NCBI RefSeq assembly: GCF_900079725.1
Contig: NZ_LT599032.1
Coordinates: 2,663,518-2,727,517 of the forward strand
Origin: an uncultured Dysgonomonas sp.
Lineage (GTDB): Bacteria > Bacteroidota > Bacteroidia > Bacteroidales > Dysgonomonadaceae
Length of the DNA: 64,000 nucleotides
Direction: 5' to 3'
Below, one piece after another: positions 8,680 through 16,758 of this stretch (the first letter of the stretch is position 1; the number at the start of each line of letters is the position of its first letter). The notes under the pieces are model-generated. The model ran no database searches. It saw nothing but the letters and a program-made list of their open reading frames with translations, and was not told the DNA's origin. The position numbers and the translations under genes are program-made.

Positions 8680-9843
8680 TTAATCTTTCTTGCAGCGGAC
8701 CGAGAAGTGATTGTTTCGTGAACTGGGAGACCAGTCTATAGAACTGGTACTATTGTCTACCCGTCGCTTCCAAGAATTGGCTCCATTGTAGGAACTGCTG
8801 GCCCACCAGTGATTGCTTACGCCATAGCCGGTTACCCTGTTTTGATTTGCGAAACCCACCAGATAGCCTGCAAAACCTCCCTGGTCGGAAGGCTTGCTGG
8901 TTCCCAGATATGCCCCTGCTGCTTCTGTGGAATTTTTCATTACATTTCCCACATTTGTGTCGGTTGCTGTAGTCTGGGAGCTGTACAGATCGGGGCGGAG
9001 TTTGAGCGCTTCGGTTAGTATATACCATTCTGTATCGGTGGGCAGATGCCATCCCGAAGGGCATACACCCTGGCGCCTGACTTCGGTAGCTGCTCCGGAT
9101 GTGCTATATTTTTCGTCGTTTGCTGCATAAGTAGGTGGATTGTCAACGTTGCCTTGGCCGTTTGTGGTATTGCCTTTCTGCGAAGAGGCAGCAGCCCAGT
9201 TATATAATTTGCCATTCTCGCGGATGCGGGCGGCCGTTGCACCTGTATTGCTGGGAGTATAATATTGCATGGCGACATAAGTATCCGCCGGGCTGTTTGT
9301 TATCCCTTGTGTATAACGTAAATTCTGTGTCATCCATATTCCTGCATCGATTATAACAACCTCGACCGGAGTACAGCTATACGGACTGCCTGCCTTAACC
9401 GAATGGAAACGTGCCGTATGGTATGTCTCTCCGTCTCTGGAATCGACCAGATCGGCCTCGGGGCCGGCTAAAGATGGAGGTATGATATTTAAAGGATATG
9501 CGACCATCGGTTGCCATTTGCTACCTGTCCATACATGTACACCGGGACATAGGCGGTCGGCTTCACTGGTTTCTATTTTTTTTGTATTGTATACAATTGT
9601 ACCTATATAGTCGGAATTACTCGTAACTCCACTGGCAATGCTCAAGGTGTTGTTTGCCGCCAGTTCCACACGTGGCAGCATCAACCCTTTGTTGCTGGTG
9701 CCATTCAGATTTTCTTTTAGGTCTAATAATGCTCCTTTCGACGGTGCTTCAGTAGAACCGATTGTTATTTGTGAAAATGCTCCTATAGGGGTTAGAACAA
9801 GTATTACAATGGATATGTGAAGTAATGAAAAACGGATTTTCAT
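8680..9843 (-). CDS. FISUMP-domain secreted protein
   Basis: The true start is taken as the ATG at 9843 (MKIRFSLLH), giving 387 residues. A TTG 27 nt upstream would place extra residues before the signal peptide and lies close to the promoter. The signal peptide ends near GAFSQ and is followed by ITIGSTEAPSKGALLDLKEN, a short N-terminal module seen again in the 46.5-kb protein. The C-terminal ~220 residues are the Fibrobacter succinogenes major paralogous domain: MTQNLRYT, NGKLYNWAAA, GVCPSGWHLPTDTEWYIL and the terminal FSVRCKKD. These are surface or outer-membrane proteins of Bacteroidetes and Fibrobacteres. The fold is related to carbohydrate/C-type-lectin-like modules and the function is unknown. 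It is monocistronic with its own promoter. Confidence 0.85.
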   Translation of the reverse strand: MKIRFSLLHISIVILVLTPIGAFSQITIGSTEAPSKGALLDLKENLNGTSNKGLMLPRVELAANNTLSIASGVTSNSDYIGTIVYNTKKIETSEADRLCPGVHVWTGSKWQPMVAYPLNIIPPSLAGPEADLVDSRDGETYHTARFHSVKAGSPYSCTPVEVVIIDAGIWMTQNLRYTQGITNSPADTYVAMQYYTPSNTGATAARIRENGKLYNWAAASSQKGNTTNGQGNVDNPPTYAANDEKYSTSGAATEVRRQGVCPSGWHLPTDTEWYILTEALKLRPDLYSSQTTATDTNVGNVMKNSTEAAGAYLGTSKPSDQGGFAGYLVGFANQNRVTGYGVSNHWWASSSYNGANSWKRRVDNSTSSIDWSPSSRNNHFSVRCKKD

Positions 9844-9877
9844 ATTGGCTGATATTATAATTATAAACAAATCGGGG

Positions 9878-9885
9878 CAAAAGTA
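9878..9885 (-). promoter_or_regulatory. -7 box TACTTTTG of the first FISUMP gene
   Basis: The minus strand reads TACTTTTG 34 nt upstream of the ATG at 9843. This supports that start over the TTG at 9870, which would leave almost no leader. Confidence 0.45.
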
Positions 9886-9990
9886 GTTCTTAATAAATAG
9901 AAAAATCGTATATCTCGGTTTGGTTTTATCCGATTGAGAAAGATGAGCCTTTGTGTATATTTCCGGGAAGATAGAGGTTAATATAAATAA

Positions 9991-10018
9991 CGGCTCATAA
10001 AATACTATTTATGAGCCG
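9991..10018 (-). terminator. Hairpin downstream of fabI
   Basis: An 11-bp perfect stem CGGCTCATAAA/TTTATGAGCCG with a 6-nt loop lies 21 nt past the fabI stop. The following minus-strand sequence is AT-rich but not a pure T run. Confidence 0.6.
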
Positions 10019-10038
10019 CAGATCAGGTATTATTTTGT

Positions 10039-10857
10039 TTATTTCTTTTCGATATAATCTTCAACAATGGCCTGAGTAAGCCCCATATTGGAGAATCCTC
10101 CGTCATGGAACAGGTTTTGCATGGTTACCATACGCGTCAGATCTGAGAACATAACGATACAGTAGTCGGCACAAGATTCTGCGCTGGCATTACCCAGTGG
10201 GGACATCTTCTCTGCGAAGTCGAAGAATGCGTTCATTCCGCCGATTCCCTGTCCGGCAGTAGTCAATGTAGGTGATTGAGATATTGTATTTACACGAACT
10301 TTTTTATCACGGCCGTATACATAACCGAAGCTGCGTCCGAAAGATTCGAGTAGTGCTTTTGCGTCAGCCATATCATTATATCCGGTAAATGTACGTTGAG
10401 CAGCAATATGTGTAAGCGCAAGTACAGAGCCACCTTCGGAAATAGCATCCAGTTTTTTTGCAACCTGCATCATCTTATGGAAAGAGATAGCTGAGATGTC
10501 GAGTGTCTTATCTAAGAATCCATAATCGAGGTTGTCATATGCTCTCTCTTTGCGAAGATTCACCGACATACCGATTGAGTGGAGTACAAAATCGATTTTA
10601 CCGCCAAGAGCTTCCATCGATTGTACGAATACTTGTTCAAGGTCTTCTACACTGGTAGCATCCGCAGCAATAACTTTTGCATTCAGTTTTTCTGACAGGG
10701 CTTTGGTTTCACCCATTCTTACGGCTACCGGAGTATTCGATAGTGTAATAGTTGCTCCTTGTTCCACGGCTTTTTCGGCCACTTTCCATGCAATTGATTT
10801 TTCGTTCAATGCACCGAAAACGATTCCTCTTTTACCTTTTAATAAATTGTTACTCAT
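10039..10857 (-). CDS. fabI: Enoyl-[acyl-carrier-protein] reductase FabI
   Basis: This 272-residue short-chain dehydrogenase-fold enzyme reduces trans-2-enoyl-ACP in the last step of fatty-acid elongation. It starts with the divergent nucleotide loop GIVFGALNEKSIAWKVA (in place of GxxxGxG), typical of FabI. It has the HSIGM segment (93-97), Tyr160-x6-Lys167 (YNDMADAK) and VRVNTISQSPTLTTAG. Aligned with E. coli FabI, the conserved first tyrosine (Tyr146 of LSYLGAE) is His150 here (LTHIAAQ). This probably matches the Bacteroidetes FabI lineage. The gene has its own promoter and terminator. Confidence 0.95.
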   Translation of the reverse strand: MSNNLLKGKRGIVFGALNEKSIAWKVAEKAVEQGATITLSNTPVAVRMGETKALSEKLNAKVIAADATSVEDLEQVFVQSMEALGGKIDFVLHSIGMSVNLRKERAYDNLDYGFLDKTLDISAISFHKMMQVAKKLDAISEGGSVLALTHIAAQRTFTGYNDMADAKALLESFGRSFGYVYGRDKKVRVNTISQSPTLTTAGQGIGGMNAFFDFAEKMSPLGNASAESCADYCIVMFSDLTRMVTMQNLFHDGGFSNMGLTQAIVEDYIEKK

Positions 10858-10928
10858 TTTTATCGTTATTTGATGATTATTAGCTACTTAAAAAATCTGT
10901 GATAGCTGTTCGTTAATTCTTTATCGCA

Positions 10929-10936
10929 CAAAAATA
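10929..10936 (-). promoter_or_regulatory. -7 box TATTTTTG of fabI
   Basis: The minus strand reads TATTTTTG 71 nt upstream of the fabI start, inside the gap to the EamA gene. fabI is therefore probably transcribed independently. Confidence 0.45.
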
Positions 10937-10990
10937 GTAAAAATGTGCAATAATTGGTGCTAATAGATATAAAATTTACAGGATGTGCCC

Positions 10991-11878
10991 TCAACTTACC
11001 GGAACTTCGGACTTCTTCTTCCCTGTAAGAATTACCAATAATACCGCGCCTATGATAATCAATAATCCAAGCAGGCCGTTCCATCCGAATGGTTCGCCAA
11101 AATGGAGTATCCCTACAGCTGTGGCGACTACGGGTTCTAACGATCCCAGTATGGAAGTGATGGTAGACCCGGCGTGCTTTACAGCGGCAACAAGTGCGAG
11201 ATTGGATATGACCGTTGCAAATAATGCCAGGCCGATAAGATTGAAAACGGATGGTATATCCGGCAGAAGTTCGATGCCTGTAGTAGAATAGGAAAAAACA
11301 GCAAAGATAAATCCACCGAATAACATTACATAGAAAGTAATGGTTTCGGGTTCCAGCCTCTTTATTTCAGGGCTGTTGAGCCATACGATATATATGGAAT
11401 AGGTGAAAACTGTCATCAATACAGCCAGTAGCCCTGTAGTATTGATAAACCCGGAATCACTCCAGGATAACATAGCCACGCCAGCCAGAGATAAGATAGC
11501 TGCAAATAAGAGATTCCGTGACAATTTCTCCCTGTAGAATATGATCATCATACAAGAAACCGCCACAGGGTAGAGGAAGTGTATGGTAGTGGCAACCCCG
11601 CTCGAAATATAATTATATGAGTACAGCAGCCCCATAGCTGTCAGCGTATATAACAAGCCCAGACAGAGAAGTTGTGCGGCAGCTTTAGGTGATATCCGGA
11701 GATTCCTTTTCCTGATAAGGCATACTACTCCTATTAGCAACACCGAAATCAGGCATCTGTAGAAAAGGATAGATGGTGCATGCATCCCCGTTTTTAGCAA
11801 GGGGATAGAGAAGAATGCAATGAGTCCGAATGTTCCCGATGAAATGAGTGCGAGTATGATACCTTTTGTCTTGTTCAT
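10991..11878 (-). CDS. EamA/DMT family membrane transporter
   Basis: This 295-residue protein has ten predicted hydrophobic segments arranged as two EamA repeats (about 5-140 and 150-288). The second repeat ends with the family-typical LEPVVATAVGILHFGEPFGW and the first has TTIHFLYPVAVSCMM. Members of the drug/metabolite transporter superfamily export or import small metabolites across the inner membrane. No substrate can be read from the sequence. The C-terminus ends in a short basic tail. The gene is read from a promoter 23 nt upstream of its ATG. Confidence 0.88.
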   Translation of the reverse strand: MNKTKGIILALISSGTFGLIAFFSIPLLKTGMHAPSILFYRCLISVLLIGVVCLIRKRNLRISPKAAAQLLCLGLLYTLTAMGLLYSYNYISSGVATTIHFLYPVAVSCMMIIFYREKLSRNLLFAAILSLAGVAMLSWSDSGFINTTGLLAVLMTVFTYSIYIVWLNSPEIKRLEPETITFYVMLFGGFIFAVFSYSTTGIELLPDIPSVFNLIGLALFATVISNLALVAAVKHAGSTITSILGSLEPVVATAVGILHFGEPFGWNGLLGLLIIIGAVLLVILTGKKKSEVPVS

Positions 11879-11900
11879 TTTGTCTCTTTTTAAACGGGTG

Positions 11901-11908
11901 CAAAGGTA
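11901..11908 (-). promoter_or_regulatory. -7 box TACCTTTG of the EamA transporter gene
   Basis: The minus strand reads TACCTTTG 22 nt upstream of the start codon, so the mRNA leader would be short. Confidence 0.45.
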
Positions 11909-11933
11909 CCAATTATTTTACTAAACTATCTGT

Positions 11934-12464
11934 TTATTCGATACTGTCTTTTATCGGCTCTTCTACCTTGAAGCTGTCTTCCATCAGTTTATATTTTTCG
12001 TGCTTCAATTCGTATTCCATGTTGCTCTGCTTGATGATTAGAACTGTCCTTTCCTCTGCGTCGAAAGCATAAATTATTCCATATGCTTTCTCTCTGTTTT
12101 TAGACATTCTATACTTTACAGAAGAGGATCGGTATTGCCCGAATTTACCCGATGTGACAGGTTCTTTCGTAACGTCAAAGTCTTGAGAGAGTTTCGAAAA
12201 ATAATTTTCCAGCATTTCTTCATGATCGGTTTCAAAAGGAGATACGGATACAAAAAATATAGTTTCACTGCTGAATCTTTCTTCAGCATCAATGTAGACT
12301 CCTCCCTCTGCACCCTTCTCTGTCTTCACTTTCCAGTATGAAGGATATTTGAATGATATGCCCTCATAGGATAATTCTTTATCCGGTTGTTTTTTGCATG
12401 AGGCAAGGGGTAAAAGTAAGATGAGGATTAAGGTACTTAGTCTAAGCTTTATGGATTTTGTCAT
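11934..12464 (-). CDS. Lipoprotein of unknown function
   Basis: This is a 176-residue protein with an SPII signal peptide (LPLASC, Cys23). The mature part starts with a Lys-rich linker and then LSYEGISFKYPSYWKV. That resembles the start of PsbP/DUF1795-type beta-sandwich proteins (exposed YPxxW strand), but the match is only by eye. No catalytic motif is visible. It has its own promoter about 18 nt upstream. It may sit in the periplasmic leaflet or on the surface. Confidence 0.65.
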   Translation of the reverse strand: MTKSIKLRLSTLILILLLPLASCKKQPDKELSYEGISFKYPSYWKVKTEKGAEGGVYIDAEERFSSETIFFVSVSPFETDHEEMLENYFSKLSQDFDVTKEPVTSGKFGQYRSSSVKYRMSKNREKAYGIIYAFDAEERTVLIIKQSNMEYELKHEKYKLMEDSFKVEEPIKDSIE

Positions 12465-12481
12465 AGTAGTTCTGTTTTATA

Positions 12482-12489
12482 CAAATCTA
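12482..12489 (-). promoter_or_regulatory. -7 box TAGATTTG of the lipoprotein gene
   Basis: The minus strand reads TAGATTTG 17 nt upstream of the ATG at 12464, so the leader would be only about 10 nt. Confidence 0.4.
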
Positions 12490-12555
12490 ATAAATATATT
12501 TCAGATGCCTGATGCCTGCCTGATTTTTGATTAATGAACCAAAAATCGCAGAAAT

Positions 12556-12590
12556 AAAAAACCCTTCACTATGAGGAAGTAAAGGGTTTT
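12556..12590 (-). terminator. Terminator of ftsH
   Basis: Stem AAAACCCTTCACT/AGTAAAGGGTTTT with one asymmetry and a short loop lies 28 nt past the ftsH stop. The minus strand downstream is T-rich. Confidence 0.7.
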
Positions 12591-12617
12591 ACATATTTTG
12601 ATCTGGAAGATTTATTA

Positions 12618-14648
12618 TTAAGGTTGTCCTTCCGGGGTAATCATATCCGGGTTATCTGCATCTTTCTTAATCTCTATTTCTACATTTTTAGGCGGCTCTT
12701 CGGTTTCCTTTAGTATCTCTTCGGAACGGGAAACCCACTGACGCTCACCAAATATCTTCTTCAGGTCCTCGGCAAATATAACCTCTTCCGTTACTAGCAG
12801 ATTTGCCAGTTTTTCATGACCGTCGGAATGTTTACGAAGCAGGTCTTTAGCTCGTTCATATTGTTCGTTTATCATTGCCTGCACTTCCTTATCTATCAGC
12901 AGGGCGGTTTCTTCGCTATAAGGCTTGGTGAAACCATAGGCCTCGCCTGATGAATCATAATAACTTATATTCGGCAATTTGTCGCTCATTCCCAGATATG
13001 AAATCATAGCATATGCCTGCTTGGTCACCCGTTCCAGGTCATTGGCTGCACCGGACGATATATGACCGACAAACACTTCCTCGGCAGCACGGCCTCCAAG
13101 CAATGCACACATTTCATCTAGCATCTGCTCTTTGGTTGTAATCTGCCTTTCTTCGGGCAGGTACCATGCAGCACCGAGGGCCTTGCCTCGCGGAACAATG
13201 GTAACTTTCACCAATGGATTGGCATATTGCAGAAACCAGCTTAGTGTAGCATGTCCGGCTTCGTGTATGGCAATGGTCTTTCTCTCATCGAGAGTTGTCA
13301 CTTTATTTTTCTTTTCCAAACCTCCCACAATACGGTCTACTGCATTGGTGAAGTCATCTTTCTGAACAACTTTCTTCCCTTTACGGGCGGCAATCAGTGC
13401 AGCTTCATTACATACGTTGGCAATGTCCGCTCCTGAAAATCCCGGTGTCTGGCGGGCAAGGAATTCCACATCTACCGTATCGTCGATTTTTACGGGACGA
13501 AGATGTACTTTGAATATTTCCTTACGGTCATTTACATCCGGCAAGTCAACAGTTATCTGGCGGTCGAAACGTCCTGCGCGAAGTAGCGCTTTATCCAGAA
13601 TATCGGCGCGGTTGGTTGCAGCAAGAATGATGATACCACTGTTTGTACCGAAACCATCCATTTCCGTTAACAACTGATTCAATGTATTTTCACGTTCATC
13701 GTTCGAACCCATATTAAGGTTGCGTCCACGGGCGCGCCCGATAGCATCTATTTCGTCGATAAAGATGATACACGGCGATTTTTCTTTAGCCTGCTTGAAC
13801 AAGTCCCTTACACGGGATGCTCCTACTCCGACGAACATTTCCACAAAGTCGGAACCCGACAGAGAGAAGAACGGAACATTCGCCTCTCCTGCAACGGCTT
13901 TTGCCAACAATGTCTTACCTGTTCCCGGAGGGCCTACGAGTAATGCGCCTTTTGGTATTTTACCACCTATTTCTGTATATCGTGAAGGATTCTTAAGGAA
14001 TTCCACGATTTCTTCTATTTCTTCTTTGGCTTCCGATAGCCCGGCTACGTCTTTGAATGTAACACGCAGATCGGAACCTTTGTCATATAGCTGGGCTTTT
14101 GATTTGCCCACGCTGAATACTCCGCCGCCACCGCCGCCGCCACCGCCTGACATACGGCGCATCATATAAATGAATAGCCCGAATATCAATACGATAGGCA
14201 GGAAGCTCAAGAGTATATCCCACGCGCTGGTAGTATTTGGTTCGTAACTGACGTCGATGTTGTAATTATGCTCTGCCCTTACTTTGTCATAAAAGTCAGA
14301 GAATTTGTCGGCAGAAGGTATTTTTACCAGAATGGAAGGTTTGTCTCCGGCCTTATCGGCATCAGCCTTAAATACATGATTGACCGAGTCTTTGCGGACA
14401 GTGGCCTTTAATGTATTGCTTTTGTTGTCGACTACAATCTTGCTTATACTGTTATCTTTCACATAGCCCTGAAACTCGGACCATGCTATCTCTTTCTGAA
14501 TTCCGCCTGTATTCTCGGAGAAAAAGTACATTCCGATAATAGCGGCAAATACAATAAGATACACCCAATAGAGATTAAACGGCATCTTTGGGCCTTTCAT
14601 TCCCGGCGTTTTCGGTTTGTTATTTTCTCCTTTATTATAATTATCCAT
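12618..14648 (-). CDS. ftsH: ATP-dependent zinc metalloprotease FtsH
   Basis: This 676-residue membrane AAA+ protease degrades misfolded and regulatory membrane proteins. Domain order: TM1 (26-44), extracytoplasmic domain (45-145), TM2 (146-163), then a run of nine glycines (168-176). The AAA module has Walker A GPPGTGKT (239-246), Walker B IIFIDEID (294-301) and the second region of homology ending LLRAGRFDR. The M41 protease domain has HEAGH (462-466) and Asp537 as the likely third zinc ligand. The C-terminal tail is acidic and Pro-rich. rsfS lies 78 nt upstream on the same strand. No separate ftsH promoter was found, so rsfS-ftsH is probably one unit. Confidence 0.97.
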   Translation of the reverse strand: MDNYNKGENNKPKTPGMKGPKMPFNLYWVYLIVFAAIIGMYFFSENTGGIQKEIAWSEFQGYVKDNSISKIVVDNKSNTLKATVRKDSVNHVFKADADKAGDKPSILVKIPSADKFSDFYDKVRAEHNYNIDVSYEPNTTSAWDILLSFLPIVLIFGLFIYMMRRMSGGGGGGGGGVFSVGKSKAQLYDKGSDLRVTFKDVAGLSEAKEEIEEIVEFLKNPSRYTEIGGKIPKGALLVGPPGTGKTLLAKAVAGEANVPFFSLSGSDFVEMFVGVGASRVRDLFKQAKEKSPCIIFIDEIDAIGRARGRNLNMGSNDERENTLNQLLTEMDGFGTNSGIIILAATNRADILDKALLRAGRFDRQITVDLPDVNDRKEIFKVHLRPVKIDDTVDVEFLARQTPGFSGADIANVCNEAALIAARKGKKVVQKDDFTNAVDRIVGGLEKKNKVTTLDERKTIAIHEAGHATLSWFLQYANPLVKVTIVPRGKALGAAWYLPEERQITTKEQMLDEMCALLGGRAAEEVFVGHISSGAANDLERVTKQAYAMISYLGMSDKLPNISYYDSSGEAYGFTKPYSEETALLIDKEVQAMINEQYERAKDLLRKHSDGHEKLANLLVTEEVIFAEDLKKIFGERQWVSRSEEILKETEEPPKNVEIEIKKDADNPDMITPEGQP

Positions 14649-14726
14649 ATATTATTCTGAAAGTAATATCTTTTTAATTCGTTTTTGGTTTTACGGAATA
14701 CAACAATCAATAAAGGCTATTTGTTG

Positions 14727-15086
14727 TCAGTCGATATCAGGGATACTTTCCAACTTGGCATCGGCCCATAAATGCTCGATGTTATAGAATTCACGCAATT
14801 CCGGTAAGAACACGTGTACAATAACCGTACCATAATCTATTCCTACCCAACGGCCTTCACGCAATCCGTCGATGGAAATAGGGCGTTCTTTCTTCTTTTT
14901 TTTCAGTGAATCCACGATTTCATCAGAGATAGCACCTACTTGGGTAGGCGTATTACCTTCGCATATAACAAAGTATTGGCAGATAGTTCCTGGTAGTTCT
15001 GTCATATCTACTATGACAATATTCCTTGCTTTTTTATCCTGACATGCAGCTACGATGCTGTTTGCTAAACTTTTACCTTCTTTCAT
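14727..15086 (-). CDS. rsfS: Ribosome silencing factor RsfS
   Basis: This 119-residue protein of the RsfS/YbeB/Iojap family binds ribosomal protein uL14 and blocks subunit joining in slow growth. Family motifs seen are DMTELPGTICQYFVICEGNT, a Lys-rich turn, and GRWVGIDYGTVIVHVFLPELREFYNIEHLWADA. Full family length. It lies upstream of ftsH (78-nt gap), a pairing found in several Bacteroidetes as far as I recall. Its promoter is on the minus strand at 15123. Confidence 0.95.
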   Translation of the reverse strand: MKEGKSLANSIVAACQDKKARNIVIVDMTELPGTICQYFVICEGNTPTQVGAISDEIVDSLKKKKKERPISIDGLREGRWVGIDYGTVIVHVFLPELREFYNIEHLWADAKLESIPDID

Positions 15087-15122
15087 TCGTAATTATAAAG
15101 TGTTTGAATCTGTTTGAACCTA

Positions 15123-15130
15123 CAAATATA
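15123..15130 (-). promoter_or_regulatory. -7 box TATATTTG of rsfS-ftsH
   Basis: The minus strand reads TATATTTG 36 nt upstream of the rsfS ATG. It is divergent from the miaA promoter 87 nt away. Confidence 0.45.
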
Positions 15131-15216
15131 AGGGGTTTTTTGAACAAATCGCTTATATATTATAGAAGAACAAAGATTTAAATGAAGAAAGATGAAGAGG
15201 TAAAATAAAATCAACT

Positions 15217-15224
15217 TACTTTTG
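15217..15224 (+). promoter_or_regulatory. -7 box TACTTTTG immediately before miaA
   Basis: TACTTTTG ends 4 nt before the miaA ATG at 15229. If used, transcription would start at or a few bases from the start codon, giving a leaderless or nearly leaderless mRNA. Confidence 0.4.
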
Positions 15225-15228
15225 TATA

Positions 15229-16146
15229 ATGAAAATATATGACCTGATAACAATAGTAGGCCCAACCGCATCCGGCAAAACTAACTTTGCCTGTCATCTG
15301 GCTCATTCTCTCGATACTGAAATCATCAGCGGAGATTCACGGCAAGTATATAAGTCTATGGATATAGGCACAGGGAAGGATTTAGCGGATTACATAGTGG
15401 ATGGAGAAAATATATCTTATCACCTCATTGATATCCGTGAGGCAGGCGATAAGTATAATATTTTCGAATATCAGTCAGATTTTCATCAGGCTTATACCGA
15501 TATTAAAAGCAGAGGTAAACTTCCCATTTTGTGTGGAGGTTCGGGACTTTATATTGAGTCTGTACTGAAAGGATATTCTCTTGTGAATGTTCCTGAAAAT
15601 AAGGAATTGAGGAAGAAATACGAAAAATACAGTTTGCCGGAACTTACTGATATATTGGCAACATTCAAAAATCTACATAACACTACTGATATAGATACGG
15701 CCCAACGTGCTATCCGGGCCATAGAGATAGAAGAGTATAAACAAGAACACCCTTTGGAGCAAAATGAATTTCCTCCGTTAAACAGCCTTGTTGTCGGAGT
15801 AGATATTGACCGGGAACTTCGTCGCGAAAAAATATCGAAGCGTCTTAAAGCCCGTCTCGAGGAAGGGATGATAGAAGAGGTACAAAATATATTGAATAAG
15901 GGGGTCGGGCCTGATGACCTCATTTATTACGGACTGGAATACAAATATGTCACACTCTATCTGTTAAAGCAACTATCTTATCAGGAAATGTTCTCTCAAC
16001 TCGAAATCGCCATCCATCAGTTCGCCAAACGACAGATGACCTGGTTTAGGGGGATGGAAAAAAGAGGAACTCATATCCACTGGATAAATGCGTCACTACC
16101 CATGAACGAAAAGGTAGAGAAAGTGCTGGGGCTTCTTCAAAAATAA
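15229..16146 (+). CDS. miaA: tRNA dimethylallyltransferase (MiaA), divergent paralogue type
   Basis: The 305-residue protein transfers a dimethylallyl group to A37 of tRNAs reading UNN codons. It has the P-loop GPTASGKT (11-18), ISGDSRQVYKSMDIGTGK (the D-S-x-Q-V-Y motif), CGGSGLYIESVLKGY and the C-terminal FAKRQMTWFRGM. The region that normally reads LGYRE is YYGLEYKYV here, so it is the divergent MiaA form; several Bacteroidetes carry two miaA genes. The ATG at 15229 is the only start that leaves the P-loop intact. No terminator is seen after it. Confidence 0.92.
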   Translation: MKIYDLITIVGPTASGKTNFACHLAHSLDTEIISGDSRQVYKSMDIGTGKDLADYIVDGENISYHLIDIREAGDKYNIFEYQSDFHQAYTDIKSRGKLPILCGGSGLYIESVLKGYSLVNVPENKELRKKYEKYSLPELTDILATFKNLHNTTDIDTAQRAIRAIEIEEYKQEHPLEQNEFPPLNSLVVGVDIDRELRREKISKRLKARLEEGMIEEVQNILNKGVGPDDLIYYGLEYKYVTLYLLKQLSYQEMFSQLEIAIHQFAKRQMTWFRGMEKRGTHIHWINASLPMNEKVEKVLGLLQK

Positions 16147-16542
16147 TAAAAAGAAAAGTGTAATGATGCTCTTTAAATTTGATGTAACTATTTCCGTTAT
16201 ATCGATATACAGTAAATACAATGTCCTTTAAAAAGCTCTTCGGATAGGATTCCCTGCCTGTTTTGAGTCGTTTAAGCATCTTTTTAACCGTTTTTCACTT
16301 GGCTTTTGCTTGCAAAATTTGTGATAAAATTGCCTGAAAGAGCTGGACAGAAGCCTGCAAAGGTCGTTTGCCTCTTATTTTTATTCAATACTTCTAAAGC
16401 TTAACCATTACGTTTTGGGTTAATGCCGGGTTAAATCATAAAATTGGATATATATTCTTGTTTCTTGAATAGGATTTTAGTATCCATGTAAATTATATAG
16501 AATAGATTTACAGTGGATTAAACAGCCTCTTATTTAAGCATC
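16147..16542. other. Intergenic region before the mannosidase operon
   Basis: About 400 nt, AT-rich, with no convincing gene, RNA or consensus TAnnTTTG box on the plus strand. A minus-strand frame running back into miaA has no coding character. The mannosidase operon promoter must lie here or in the decayed gene that follows. Its control sequence (for example for a hybrid two-component or SARP-type activator) could not be recognised. Confidence 0.4.
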
Positions 16543-16731
16543 ATGAAAAAAATATGTTTTATCACCTCCCTGATATACTTATTTTCTGTTTGTCATGCTT
16601 CCGGAGAGGAAAAATGAACAGAAAGAGATTTCCGGTGTAGTCTCCGGGAACTATGAGAAAAATCCATCCTTCGATTAGATGAAACTCGTTATAAACTCTG
16701 TTCTGATACAGCTTATACCAGTAAGAAATAA
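16543..16731 (+). pseudogene. Decayed small secreted-protein gene
   Basis: The ATG at 16543 opens a 24-residue reading that is almost entirely a signal peptide (MKKICFITSLIYLFSVCHAS) and stops at 16615-16617. Shifting frame at the stop gives NEQKEISGVVSGNYEKNPS. A second shift near 16670 gives LRLDETRYKLCSDTAYTSKK ending at a TAA (16729-16731). The three pieces together look like one small exported protein broken by two frameshifts. It lies 27 nt upstream of the mannosidase operon. An alternative is a leader peptide, but no pairing or attenuation structure was seen. Confidence 0.45.
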
Positions 16732-16758
16732 ATAATAACTAATTATAAAACCAATTTA

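Noticed and set aside
16046-16279. Minus-strand 77-residue reading frame overlapping miaA
   Set aside because: Half of it is antisense to miaA and the rest is AT-rich spacer; no protein-like features.
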